Source: Runella limosa DSM 17973
Lineage (GTDB): Bacteria > Bacteroidota > Bacteroidia > Cytophagales > Spirosomataceae
Direction of reading: 5' to 3'
Length of the DNA stretch: 64,000 nucleotides
NCBI RefSeq assembly: GCF_000482465.1
Contig: NZ_KI519424.1
Location: forward strand, 250,562-314,561
The notes under the pieces were generated by a model. That model saw only the letters and a program-made list of their open reading frames with translations, did no database searches and had not been told where the DNA came from. A program made the position numbers and the translations under genes. Shown here piece after piece: positions 51,601 to 60,084 of this stretch (position 1 is the first letter of the stretch; every line of letters begins with the position of its first letter).

Positions 51601-52077
51601 TTAAGCACTTACGGCCGAATGATGACGTTCGACTTGCACCCCAAACTTCCGCAAAAACTCCACACCTTCGTCAATGCCAATGCCTTTGTAAGCGGCATAC
51701 GAGTCCAAGAAAATGACACGTTTGATTTTCATGGTATAAATCACCCGCGCACAAGCAATACAAGGCGAAAGCGTCACATACAGGGTCGTACCTTCAAGGT
51801 TAGCGCCATTTTTGACGGCGTACAAAATCGCATTTTGCTCGGCATGGAGAGCCAACGAGCAACTTCCTTTCGAGTCGCGTGGGCAACCCGTTTCAGGAAA
51901 CTCTTCGTCGCAGTTGTGCGTTCCTGACGGTGGGCCGTTGTAGCCAATCGAAATAATCCGTGTATCTTTGGTAAGGACAGCCCCCACTTGCGCTTTAATA
52001 CAATGCGAGCGCCGTGCTAAATTTTGAGCCAATTCCATAAAAATATCGTCGAATGCGGGACGTTCCTGTGAAGCCAT
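51601..52077 (-). CDS. dCMP/CMP deaminase family protein
   Basis: 158 aa from ATG at 52077 (MASQERPAFDDIFM; a 15-residue extension upstream is rejected). Zinc-dependent cytidine/deoxycytidylate deaminase fold: LALHAEQNAILYAVK gives HAE, TLSPCIACARVIY gives PCxxC, and there is an extra metal-binding CDEEFPETGCP loop of ComEB/dCMP deaminases. Converts dCMP to dUMP for thymidylate synthesis. Paired with acpH. Confidence 0.93.
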   Translation of the reverse strand: MASQERPAFDDIFMELAQNLARRSHCIKAQVGAVLTKDTRIISIGYNGPPSGTHNCDEEFPETGCPRDSKGSCSLALHAEQNAILYAVKNGANLEGTTLYVTLSPCIACARVIYTMKIKRVIFLDSYAAYKGIGIDEGVEFLRKFGVQVERHHSAVSA

Positions 52078-52141
52078 AAAGTTTGAATAGAATACCGTGA
52101 TTGAACCAGCGAGAATCTGCAAAGTAACAAAAAGAAGAGGT

Positions 52142-53242
52142 ATGAAGCATGTTTTAAAGGCAATTATGCACTGCCTTTTCTTGGGATGGTTGTTTCCAAA
52201 CGTGATTTTGGCGCAGGTTCAAACCTTGACACTTCAGCCTGAACGCTTGAGTATCAGGCCCAATGGCTATTATATTGCGCAGGTAGTGGATGAGCGCGCC
52301 GTCACCACCAACATTGGCAAAATTTGGAGTCGCCCACAGCCCATGACGGCCGTGCTGCAAGGAGGAACGGCCAAGGCCATTGAAGTTTTTTTGAACCGTG
52401 CCTTCAATCCTGCCAAAACCGACACCTTGGTGCCGATCATTGTCGTTATCAAAGAACTTCGCATCAGCGAAACCCTTACGCCTGCCAACCGCGTCAACGG
52501 TGAAATCAAATTGGGGCTCAACTTCGAGACATATCGAGAAGGAAAACGGGTAGCACTGACTGGCGCAAGCGCAGCAAGTACCTACACGCGCTCGGGCGTA
52601 ACGCCCGAAGATGTCATCGAGTCTATGTTAAGAAAACTCATTGAAAATCAACTCAAAGGCTTTAACAGTTGGTTTTCCAAAGGCATTAAAACTTCCGACG
52701 TATTTGTGCGAGAGGTGAAGCTGATTTTTGAAGATGATTTACCAATCTCCGACGGCGACACGCTGTATTATCATTCTGAACGCCCCTTGGTGTGGAAAGA
52801 TTTTTTGGGCGCCCCCAGCGTATTAAGCCGATGGGCAGCCCAAATTTTTACCAGTTTTGGTTTTGAAGCCAGGTCTTCCGTCAGCAATCGGGTGTTGGAG
52901 CTACGGGTGAAGACCAAAGTTTGGATGGACAAAACGATTTCGTGGGTGAGACAAGACTCAAAAAATGACTACGTGCTTGACCACGAACAACTGCACTTTG
53001 ACATTACCCGTTTGATTTCGGAGCGCTTCCGACGGCATTTAAAAACGATGGCCATTTCTTCGGAAGATTTCAGCAGCGAAATCCAGTACCAGTACATCGA
53101 ATATTACCGAAAACACACCGAACTTCAACAACGCTACGACGAGGAGACGGCCCACGGCATCAACAAACCCCAGCAAGCCGAATGGGCAAAAAAAGTGCGG
53201 GACGAATTGCGGAGCTACGGCATCAAACCCGCCCGTCCGTGA
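52142..53242 (+). CDS. Secreted protein with HExxH zincin-like motif (DUF922-like)
   Basis: 366 aa from ATG at 52142, giving a signal peptide (IMHCLFLGWLFPNVILAQ); 15 upstream residues are rejected. The C-terminal half has YYHSERPLVWKDFLGAPSVL and LDHEQLHFDITRLISERFRR, where HEQLH is a zinc-binding HExxH (about residue 281); this fits DUF922-like predicted metalloproteases. The N-terminal half is a beta-rich region of unknown type. Divergent from the dCMP deaminase gene. Confidence 0.7.
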   Translation: MKHVLKAIMHCLFLGWLFPNVILAQVQTLTLQPERLSIRPNGYYIAQVVDERAVTTNIGKIWSRPQPMTAVLQGGTAKAIEVFLNRAFNPAKTDTLVPIIVVIKELRISETLTPANRVNGEIKLGLNFETYREGKRVALTGASAASTYTRSGVTPEDVIESMLRKLIENQLKGFNSWFSKGIKTSDVFVREVKLIFEDDLPISDGDTLYYHSERPLVWKDFLGAPSVLSRWAAQIFTSFGFEARSSVSNRVLELRVKTKVWMDKTISWVRQDSKNDYVLDHEQLHFDITRLISERFRRHLKTMAISSEDFSSEIQYQYIEYYRKHTELQQRYDEETAHGINKPQQAEWAKKVRDELRSYGIKPARP

Positions 53243-53245
53243 GCA

Positions 53246-54019
53246 TTACGCTACTTTTTTAATCCAATTTAGCACATAGCCAGCCACCTCTTCCCAGCCT
53301 TTTTCACCCGCTATGAAGTGACTTCTTCCCTCAAATTCTTTGAAATCAACAAGGCTGTTTTTGTCTTTGTACGAACCTGCGATACGTTTTGTAAACGAAG
53401 AGGCAAAAATCGCATCTTTCGCTCCGCCAATAAACAACAAAGGTTGGTGTGGCTTTTTGAAGTCGATGTTGGCAAATGAACTCAACAGCGTATCACGGGC
53501 TATTTTTCTACTTTCGGGAACTGCAATTTGGTCGTACAAACGGTCGCTTTCCTCTTTGGTATAGTTGTTAAAAAAGGCTTTGTGATACCATTCTTTTGTG
53601 CCAAGATAAGGCTGATTTCCTTTGAAGAAATTGACAACGGGCAGTACAATTTTAACCGTTGCCCAAGGCGCCAACACGTTTTTTGGAGGTGCGCCGTCGA
53701 TGCTAACGCCCGCCACGGCTTTGTCCATTTCGATCAATTTTTGAACCACTAACCCAGCCAACGAGTGCCCAACCACGATGGGTTTTTCGGGTAGGGTGTC
53801 AATGAGGTTCACGATGTTCATCACAACGTCTTCAAAGCCCGTTTTAGTCAGGTCGGGATGAACCGTTGTGCGCAATTGCGATGGCGCTCCTTCATGCCCT
53901 GGATTGGCAGGGGTATAAACTTTGTACCCTTGCGCTTCAAAATAAGTTTTCCATTGTTCCCAGCTTGTGTTGTTTACAAAAAGCCCGTGAATAAGTACGA
54001 TTGTTTTGGTCGATTTCAT
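53246..54019 (-). CDS. Alpha/beta hydrolase (esterase-type)
   Basis: 257 aa from ATG at 54019 (MKSTKTIVLIHGLFVNNTSW; 13 upstream residues are rejected). Oxyanion loop HGLF, nucleophile Ser in VVGHSLAGLVVQKL, Asp in GGAKDAIF, His in FEGRSHFIAG. Substrate unknown. The Crp/Fnr-type regulator encoded just upstream on the same strand may control it. Confidence 0.9.
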   Translation of the reverse strand: MKSTKTIVLIHGLFVNNTSWEQWKTYFEAQGYKVYTPANPGHEGAPSQLRTTVHPDLTKTGFEDVVMNIVNLIDTLPEKPIVVGHSLAGLVVQKLIEMDKAVAGVSIDGAPPKNVLAPWATVKIVLPVVNFFKGNQPYLGTKEWYHKAFFNNYTKEESDRLYDQIAVPESRKIARDTLLSSFANIDFKKPHQPLLFIGGAKDAIFASSFTKRIAGSYKDKNSLVDFKEFEGRSHFIAGEKGWEEVAGYVLNWIKKVA

Positions 54020-54097
54020 GTTCGTAAGTGTTTGATTTTGATGACACAAAGGTCTCACCCAGAACTGACAATAATTTTAACCTGGGTTAAAATCGCA

Positions 54098-54685
54098 TTA
54101 CTTACGCGCCAATCTTTTTCGGATACGGCTCAACGACGGCCCTTGTATTCCCAAATAAGAAGAAATATGGTACAGCGGCACATGGTTGAAGATGTCGGGG
54201 TGCTGCGCTATTAATTCAAGGTAGCGTTGTTCGGGCGATTTAAACAAAAAACCTTCCAGTCGTCCCATGCTGATATTGAACGCCTCTTGGGCCAGCAACC
54301 TCCCAAACTTTTCCCAAGTATGTGACTGTTTGTACAAGGTTAACAGGTCAAGGATGTTGATAAAAATCACCGTAGCGTCGGTCAGGGCTTGGGTATGATA
54401 GTCGCAGGGGGCTTGGTTGATAAAGCTTTTAAAAGACACCACAAAGCCGTTGGCCGAATACAAAAAAACGTTTTTTTCCTCTCCCGTTGCTTCATCAACA
54501 GTAAATGACCGAAACACCCCCGACGTGACAAAACCCAAATCTTTACAGATGGTGCGGTGTCGATTGTAGTACTCTCCTTTTTTGTAGGTTTTTGGCTTCC
54601 AATACGACGCAGAAAGCTCAAATTCTTCGGCAGTTAGACCCGCAAACTGCTGGAGTGCCATTTGTAATTTTTCAATGTCTGTCAT
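54098..54685 (-). CDS. Crp/Fnr-family transcriptional regulator
   Basis: 195 aa. Cyclic-nucleotide-binding-like effector domain (CKDLGFVTSGVFRSFTV, EEKNVFLYSANGFVVSFKSF) and a C-terminal winged helix (SPEQRYLELIAQHPDIFNHV, HISSYLGIQGPSLSRIRKRL). Known ligand residues for cAMP are not evident, as in many Bacteroidota paralogues that answer other signals. Upstream of the alpha/beta hydrolase gene by 78 bp, same direction. Confidence 0.9.
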   Translation of the reverse strand: MTDIEKLQMALQQFAGLTAEEFELSASYWKPKTYKKGEYYNRHRTICKDLGFVTSGVFRSFTVDEATGEEKNVFLYSANGFVVSFKSFINQAPCDYHTQALTDATVIFINILDLLTLYKQSHTWEKFGRLLAQEAFNISMGRLEGFLFKSPEQRYLELIAQHPDIFNHVPLYHISSYLGIQGPSLSRIRKRLARK

Positions 54686-54743
54686 TTCATTGGGTGATTT
54701 AGAAACTATGGCTTATCGTTTAAAATTAGAAGTAGATGGCCAC

Positions 54744-54781
54744 AAAAACAACAACCCGCACGAGAATCGCGCGGGTTGTTG
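54744..54781 (-). terminator. susCD operon terminator
   Basis: On the minus strand CAACAACCCGC (54771-54781) pairs with GCGGGTTGTTG (54749-54759), an 11-bp stem, followed by TTTTT. It lies 25 bp after the SusD stop codon. Confidence 0.85.
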
Positions 54782-54805
54782 GTACTATTTGGAAACCTTA
54801 CTTAC

Positions 54806-56335
54806 TTATTGAAGAATCCACATGGTTTTGTTGTAATCGTCGTTACCAGCGTATTGCGACTGAATCGCGCTGTTTACGTTTGCCGTGTTGTAATCAAGCT
54901 CCTTTTGTGGGTAAATCCAACGAACTGGAAACTTGTCGGCAGGTACGTTCAAGTTTGACTTAGGATTAAGCGGGAACACTGGGAAACCAGTACGACGGTT
55001 TTCGAAAAACGCATCAAATGGCGCGTGGAGCATAAATGTGCTCAAATAACGCTGCGTGATGATTTGTTCCAACTGAACCGCTTCACTTGCCGTCGTTTTC
55101 AACTTCACTTTATCAGAAGCCACGTACGCATCAATGTACGCATCGGTCATTTTACGTTTGTGGTGGAATAGCTCGTTGTCAGGCGTAAATCCAGCCGTAA
55201 ACTTCATGCTTGCCTTGATACCATCGGTGTAATGCGTGCTTGCCGAGCTTGTAATCCAGCCGCGTAGCGCGCCTTCAGCCAGCATAAACTTAGCCATGGC
55301 GTAGCTCAATACATATACAGGTTCTGCGTTGGCCAATTCCAAATAGCGGCTATTTACGTTTGAATAATCCTTACCCCCAAAAATGGTTGTCAACTCCGCA
55401 TACACCATCGAAGGGTCAAAACCTAAATACGAATCCCAGCTATCAATCGCTGCCCCTTTCGAGATTTTAACTGGCGAAGGATCGGCGTAGTAGAACAAGC
55501 GATAATCCTCCAACGCTTTGAGTTTATCCACTACCACGGTTGTCATCATGGTATATAAGCGCGTCGTATTGCCCAGTTTGTAGAATGGATAACGTTGCCC
55601 AGCCAAGTCCGAATAAGTCACCTGGAAGTTATCAGCGTTGCTTTCAAAGATAGGTTTGGTCGTAACGATGGTGTTAAAACGCTCTTTTACTTTCAAATCG
55701 GCCTCGCCCGTTTTGCGGTACAAATGCAACAACACCTGAAGTTCAAAAGTATTGACCAACTTTCTCCATTTGGTAATGTCTCCGCCGTAGATAGGATCAC
55801 CGTCGAATTTGATACCAGCAGCAAACAATTTATCCGCTTCCTCTAGTTCGTTCAATACCCCTACCATTACTTCTTTCTGGGTCGAATATTTAGGGTTCAA
55901 TGTCCCTTTTTCGCCCAACAACGCCTCAGCATAAGGAATATCTCCCAACTGCATCGTTAGCCAGAAGAACTTGCTCGCTTTCACAAATTTACCAAGAGCC
56001 GTGTAAGAGTTTTTGTAAGCCCCCGCAGGTGACAGTTCAATCATCTTATCGACGTTGTTCAACACCGCAAGGCCGTCAAAACTTGCTCTCCCAAGATAAT
56101 TGTATTGGGCGTTTTCGGGAAATTCCATACGGATGATGGATTTTCCGTTCATCATAGACGAGATGCTTCCGAGTGAGTTTCTCGTTACATCAAGGATCAG
56201 CGTAGTGGCCAACATAGGCGCCGACGCTTTGGTCGCCGCGTTGGGATTGGTATTGATCTCATCAAAGTTTGAGCAACTGCTCATTGACAGACCCGCCACC
56301 GCGATTAAAAAGTATTTTTTCAATGTAAATTTCAT
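54806..56335 (-). CDS. SusD/RagB-family nutrient-binding lipoprotein
   Basis: 509 aa. Lipoprotein signal (FLIAVAGLSMSSCSNFDEIN, Cys about residue 21). The NTNPNAATKASAPMLATTLI start and helical TPR-like body are typical of the SusD-like 2 branch. SusD proteins sit on the outer membrane as a lid over the SusC barrel and bind oligosaccharides or peptides. The stop is 33 bp from the susC frame and the genes are in the order SusC then SusD, one operon. No glycosidase follows in this operon, so the substrate is unclear. Confidence 0.95.
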   Translation of the reverse strand: MKFTLKKYFLIAVAGLSMSSCSNFDEINTNPNAATKASAPMLATTLILDVTRNSLGSISSMMNGKSIIRMEFPENAQYNYLGRASFDGLAVLNNVDKMIELSPAGAYKNSYTALGKFVKASKFFWLTMQLGDIPYAEALLGEKGTLNPKYSTQKEVMVGVLNELEEADKLFAAGIKFDGDPIYGGDITKWRKLVNTFELQVLLHLYRKTGEADLKVKERFNTIVTTKPIFESNADNFQVTYSDLAGQRYPFYKLGNTTRLYTMMTTVVVDKLKALEDYRLFYYADPSPVKISKGAAIDSWDSYLGFDPSMVYAELTTIFGGKDYSNVNSRYLELANAEPVYVLSYAMAKFMLAEGALRGWITSSASTHYTDGIKASMKFTAGFTPDNELFHHKRKMTDAYIDAYVASDKVKLKTTASEAVQLEQIITQRYLSTFMLHAPFDAFFENRRTGFPVFPLNPKSNLNVPADKFPVRWIYPQKELDYNTANVNSAIQSQYAGNDDYNKTMWILQ

Positions 56336-56368
56336 ACCTAATTCTTTTTAATGTGATGCAATTGATTC

Positions 56369-59300
56369 TTAGAACGTCAACGTGATGTTACCACCCATGT
56401 AACGAACTGATGGCGACGTCAACTGCGTATCGTCTGCTTTGTCTGGGTCAGCAAAACGGAACGCTTTTGTCCACATCCACACGTTTTGTCCCGTCAATGA
56501 AATGGAACCAGAACGCGCTCCGAGCAACTTAGCTACGTTTGATGGAAGGTTATACCCGATGGATACTTCTCTCAATTTCAAGAAAGTTGCATTGGTAATA
56601 CCACGCGTACCATCTCCGTACGAGCGAGCATAGTCTTGGTACGACACTTTTGCTTCGTTTGGTGCAAACACGCGGGTATCGTTGGTGATGTTACCAAAAC
56701 TATCAAACGTGACAGCACCTGATTTTACAACCACACCTTGTCCGTTGAAAGACTTGTTTTTGTTAACCACTTCGTCGTATCTCCATTGGTTGTCCGAATC
56801 TGGGTGTGCTCCAGTATCCCACATTTTGTATGAAGTGTAGTTGTTCAATACACCACCTACGCGGCCGTCGAAGTTCACCATTAAGTTAAATTGTTTGTAC
56901 TTGATGGTATTGGCAAAGCCCCACAAGAACTTAGGATCAGTATAACCACGCAAATAGCTAACATCGCTCAACAATGGCAAGCCGTTGGCACGGTGAATAA
57001 GGCTACCCGAAGCTGGATCTGTCAACCAAACACGATCCGTGTAAACATCCATACGTCCACCAGCTACTGTCCACGCATTTTTCGCAGAGTTGGCTGCAAT
57101 GTCCTTAAAGTAACGGTGGTTATATGAGTAGTTAGCCACCGCATCCCACTGCCAATCTTTGTTTTTCAGGATGGTTGCATCTAAGCTCACTTCCAAACCT
57201 CTACGCACGATGGTCTCGTCCCAGTTGATAAGGGTGCTGTTAAAACCAGAAGCCGACGAAATGTTAGCAAATGTCTGACGGTTGTAAGTGTATTTGTTGA
57301 AATACGCTACGTCTAATTTCAAACGTTTTTTCAAGAAATACGCTGCCGTTCCGATTTCCCACGTACGGTTAGTTTCAGGAAGGATGTTTTCGGCGTTACG
57401 AATCGTGGTTGGATAAGAAGCTGAGTTAAAGGTATTCCAAGCACCGATTGTCGTTCCGTAAGTTTGGTTAGTAGCATAAATACCCAAATCTGACTTAGAC
57501 AAAGTCCACGAACCGCGCAATTTCCAGAAATCTAACCACGAAGGCATCGTCCCCAACACTTCACTGATTACGAAGCTACCACCCACGGATGGATAGAAGT
57601 ACGAACGCGAGTTTTGGGGCATGGTAGAGCTCCAGTCATTACGACCTGTTGCATCCAAGAAGAGCATGTTTTTGTACGAAAGCGTTAACTTTGCGTAGGC
57701 ACTATTCACTTGTTTTGCACTTGCCCCCACACTTACGTTTGGACGCTCAACCGAGTTATTCAATGAATAATAACCAGGAATCAAAATACCACTACGCGTA
57801 GCACTGTATAGGTTGTCATTTTTTAACGTGTAAATTGCTGCACCCGCCAAAGCATCAATTCCCAAATCACCCAAATTTTTGTTGTAAGTAATCAAGGCGT
57901 CTCCGTTGAAACTATAACCCGTACTTTTATTAATTGCATACAATCCTGGCGTATCCCATCCACGGTTTGAGAGAATGTTTGGTGGATTACGTCTAGTTTC
58001 GTCGTTGTTATACAAATCAAAACCTGGACGAACAATCAAGTTAGCGCCTTCAAACAATTTATAGGTAGCCGTAAGGTTGGCATTCAAACGGTTTTCATAT
58101 ACCCCCCATACTTTTTCATTGGCCATGAAATACGGGTTATCGTACCAAGCCTTGTAATGCCAGTTTTGCTGAACGTCAGGAATCAACCAGTAGTTATCTT
58201 TGTAATCGGCCAAACGATACTCAGGACCCATCCAAACCAAGATGTTGTACATATATCCTTGATCGCTGTAACCCGCTCCCATAATCTGCGGAGCGTTACG
58301 TTTGTTGTAACCCATTTGGCTCGACAACTTGAAGCGATCTCCTACTTTCATTTCACCACTCAACGTAAAGTTGTAGTTGTTCGATTTCAAGTTTGGATAT
58401 TGTCCTTTGTTGTAAATGTGCGTCAATGACGCGCGGAAACTTCCATTTTCACCCGTTTGTGCCACGCTCACGCTGTTGTTGGTAATCAAACCAGGCACCA
58501 AGAAATCGTTGAAGTTGTCTTTACCACTCGACACAAGCTCGCGCATTTCCATTTGCTTGGTAAAGGGATTCCATTGATTGGCCATGATACCAGCATCCAA
58601 TTTTTGTCCCCATATATAGTCGGTAGGGTCATACACCCCCCCAATACCCGCGCTGTATGAGTGCTGCACTTCAGGGAGCATCAAGAACCCTGCGTTAAAC
58701 ATATTGTTGGTGTTTACTGTCACCGTCAAGCCTTTATTGGTACTACCTTTTTTGGTAGTTACAATGATGGCCCCACTCCCCCCGCGTGAACCGTACAAGG
58801 CCGAAGCGGTAGGCCCCTTCAAAACGTCGATACTTTCGATGTCGTCTTGGGCAATGTTATTAAGGGAGATATTATTATAAGGTACACCATCAATTACGAG
58901 AAGTGGTGTCTCACCCCGCAAGCTGATGGCAGGCATCTGGTTAAATTCGGTACTGTTTCGTACCCAGAGACCAGCTACTCTACCCGTAAGTGAAGTACCA
59001 ACGCTTACCCCTTTTACCGTTTGTACCGCAGGCCCTGCCACTTTTTGAACAGCGTAACCCAGCGATTTTTCTTCACGTTTTACCCCAAGCGCCGTTACCA
59101 CTACCTCGTTCAAGATTTTGGTATCGGTGGTCATTTTAATAGCAAGTGAAGTTTGGGTACCTACCACAATTTCTTGCGAAGCGTATCCAATAAACGAAAT
59201 TGAAAGAACCGCTTTGTCGCTTTTCACCGAAAGTTTAAACTTTCCAGCGGCGTCCGTAAGCGTACCGTTGGTAGTACCTTTTTCTACCACGTTTACCCCA

Positions 59301-59509
59301 GGAAGAGGCTCACCATTTTCATCGGTGATGGTTCCAGTAATGTCTTGTGCTGCTTTCTGAGTCCCCACTTTGTGTGAGGGAGGGGTGGCAGCATAGGCCC
59401 CCATCATAGTTGAACTGGTTAGAACAGAAAGCGAAAGCATAGAACCCGCTACAAATAACAATGGGTTCTTGTCTTTCAGCAAAATGTGGGAAAGTAATGT
59501 TTTTCTCAT
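56369..59509 (-). CDS. SusC/RagA-family TonB-linked outer membrane transporter
   Basis: 1046 aa from ATG at 59509 (MRKTLLSHILLKDKN; 23 residues upstream are rejected). Signal region to about 48, then a carboxypeptidase-D-like regulatory domain (ITGTITDENGEPLPGVNVVE, GTLTDAAGKFKLSV, SFIGYASQEIVVG), the TonB-box-like linker, the plug (LLVIDGVPYNNISLNNIAQD, IESIDVLKGPTASALYGSRG, AIIVTTKKG) and a long 22-strand barrel ending in NITLTF. Imports nutrients bound by the SusD partner using TonB energy. Complete. Confidence 0.97.
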   Translation of the reverse strand: MRKTLLSHILLKDKNPLLFVAGSMLSLSVLTSSTMMGAYAATPPSHKVGTQKAAQDITGTITDENGEPLPGVNVVEKGTTNGTLTDAAGKFKLSVKSDKAVLSISFIGYASQEIVVGTQTSLAIKMTTDTKILNEVVVTALGVKREEKSLGYAVQKVAGPAVQTVKGVSVGTSLTGRVAGLWVRNSTEFNQMPAISLRGETPLLVIDGVPYNNISLNNIAQDDIESIDVLKGPTASALYGSRGGSGAIIVTTKKGSTNKGLTVTVNTNNMFNAGFLMLPEVQHSYSAGIGGVYDPTDYIWGQKLDAGIMANQWNPFTKQMEMRELVSSGKDNFNDFLVPGLITNNSVSVAQTGENGSFRASLTHIYNKGQYPNLKSNNYNFTLSGEMKVGDRFKLSSQMGYNKRNAPQIMGAGYSDQGYMYNILVWMGPEYRLADYKDNYWLIPDVQQNWHYKAWYDNPYFMANEKVWGVYENRLNANLTATYKLFEGANLIVRPGFDLYNNDETRRNPPNILSNRGWDTPGLYAINKSTGYSFNGDALITYNKNLGDLGIDALAGAAIYTLKNDNLYSATRSGILIPGYYSLNNSVERPNVSVGASAKQVNSAYAKLTLSYKNMLFLDATGRNDWSSTMPQNSRSYFYPSVGGSFVISEVLGTMPSWLDFWKLRGSWTLSKSDLGIYATNQTYGTTIGAWNTFNSASYPTTIRNAENILPETNRTWEIGTAAYFLKKRLKLDVAYFNKYTYNRQTFANISSASGFNSTLINWDETIVRRGLEVSLDATILKNKDWQWDAVANYSYNHRYFKDIAANSAKNAWTVAGGRMDVYTDRVWLTDPASGSLIHRANGLPLLSDVSYLRGYTDPKFLWGFANTIKYKQFNLMVNFDGRVGGVLNNYTSYKMWDTGAHPDSDNQWRYDEVVNKNKSFNGQGVVVKSGAVTFDSFGNITNDTRVFAPNEAKVSYQDYARSYGDGTRGITNATFLKLREVSIGYNLPSNVAKLLGARSGSISLTGQNVWMWTKAFRFADPDKADDTQLTSPSVRYMGGNITLTF

Positions 59510-60084
59510 TTGCTTTTTATTGAGAGTTGGGAAATAAAAAAACAAAAAATACGAATCCACGCGTAAAAACGGTGGCAAAGAAGGGCAGAAACAGTGTTTG
59601 GGTGGTTGTTAGTAAAGTTAGTTTGTGAATGATTTATTTTAAAATGATGAGGTTGCTAATATACTATTTCTTTTACATTCATAAGCAAAAGTGGCGCAAA
59701 ATTAGTTTAGGCATTCTACACACAAAAGCCAAAACCATTATTAAAATATTAACTCTAATGAGTCGAAAAGCTATTTTTTCAAAAAAACCAATGACAATAG
59801 TATAGGTAAATTAAACCATAACCCTTTCTTTCTTATCCTCTGGTCTCTATTTTCTATTAAAATAAAAATACACTTACGGTATATTTTTCACTAAAATAAG
59901 GCGTAATTGAAGTTATCCAAGAAAAGCATTTTATTTGACGGCTATTCTTAAAATTTTTGCCAATAACTCCCCTAAAATTAATACTGCTCAATGGTAAAAA
60001 AAGACTACTTGTAGTATGTTATTTTATTGTTAAATTTCATTTTCAATCTTAACCTTCAACCTACTTCTAACCTTCTCTATCCTA
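59510..60084. promoter_or_regulatory. 575-bp A+T-rich divergent intergenic region (susC / penicillin acylase)
   Basis: No gene or strong repeat is seen. Plus strand: TTG at 60009-60011, exactly 19 bp, then TAAATTTC at 60031-60038 (one mismatch to TAnnTTTG) forms a good promoter for the acylase gene, with the start near 60045. For susC only a weak TAACTTTA box is visible near 59610. A small hairpin ACTAC-TTGT-AGT lies at 60004-60015. Confidence 0.45.

Noticed and set aside
54806..59509. Complete polysaccharide utilisation locus
   Set aside because: Only SusC and SusD are present; no glycosidase or dedicated regulator is in the same operon, and GH92 is several genes away.
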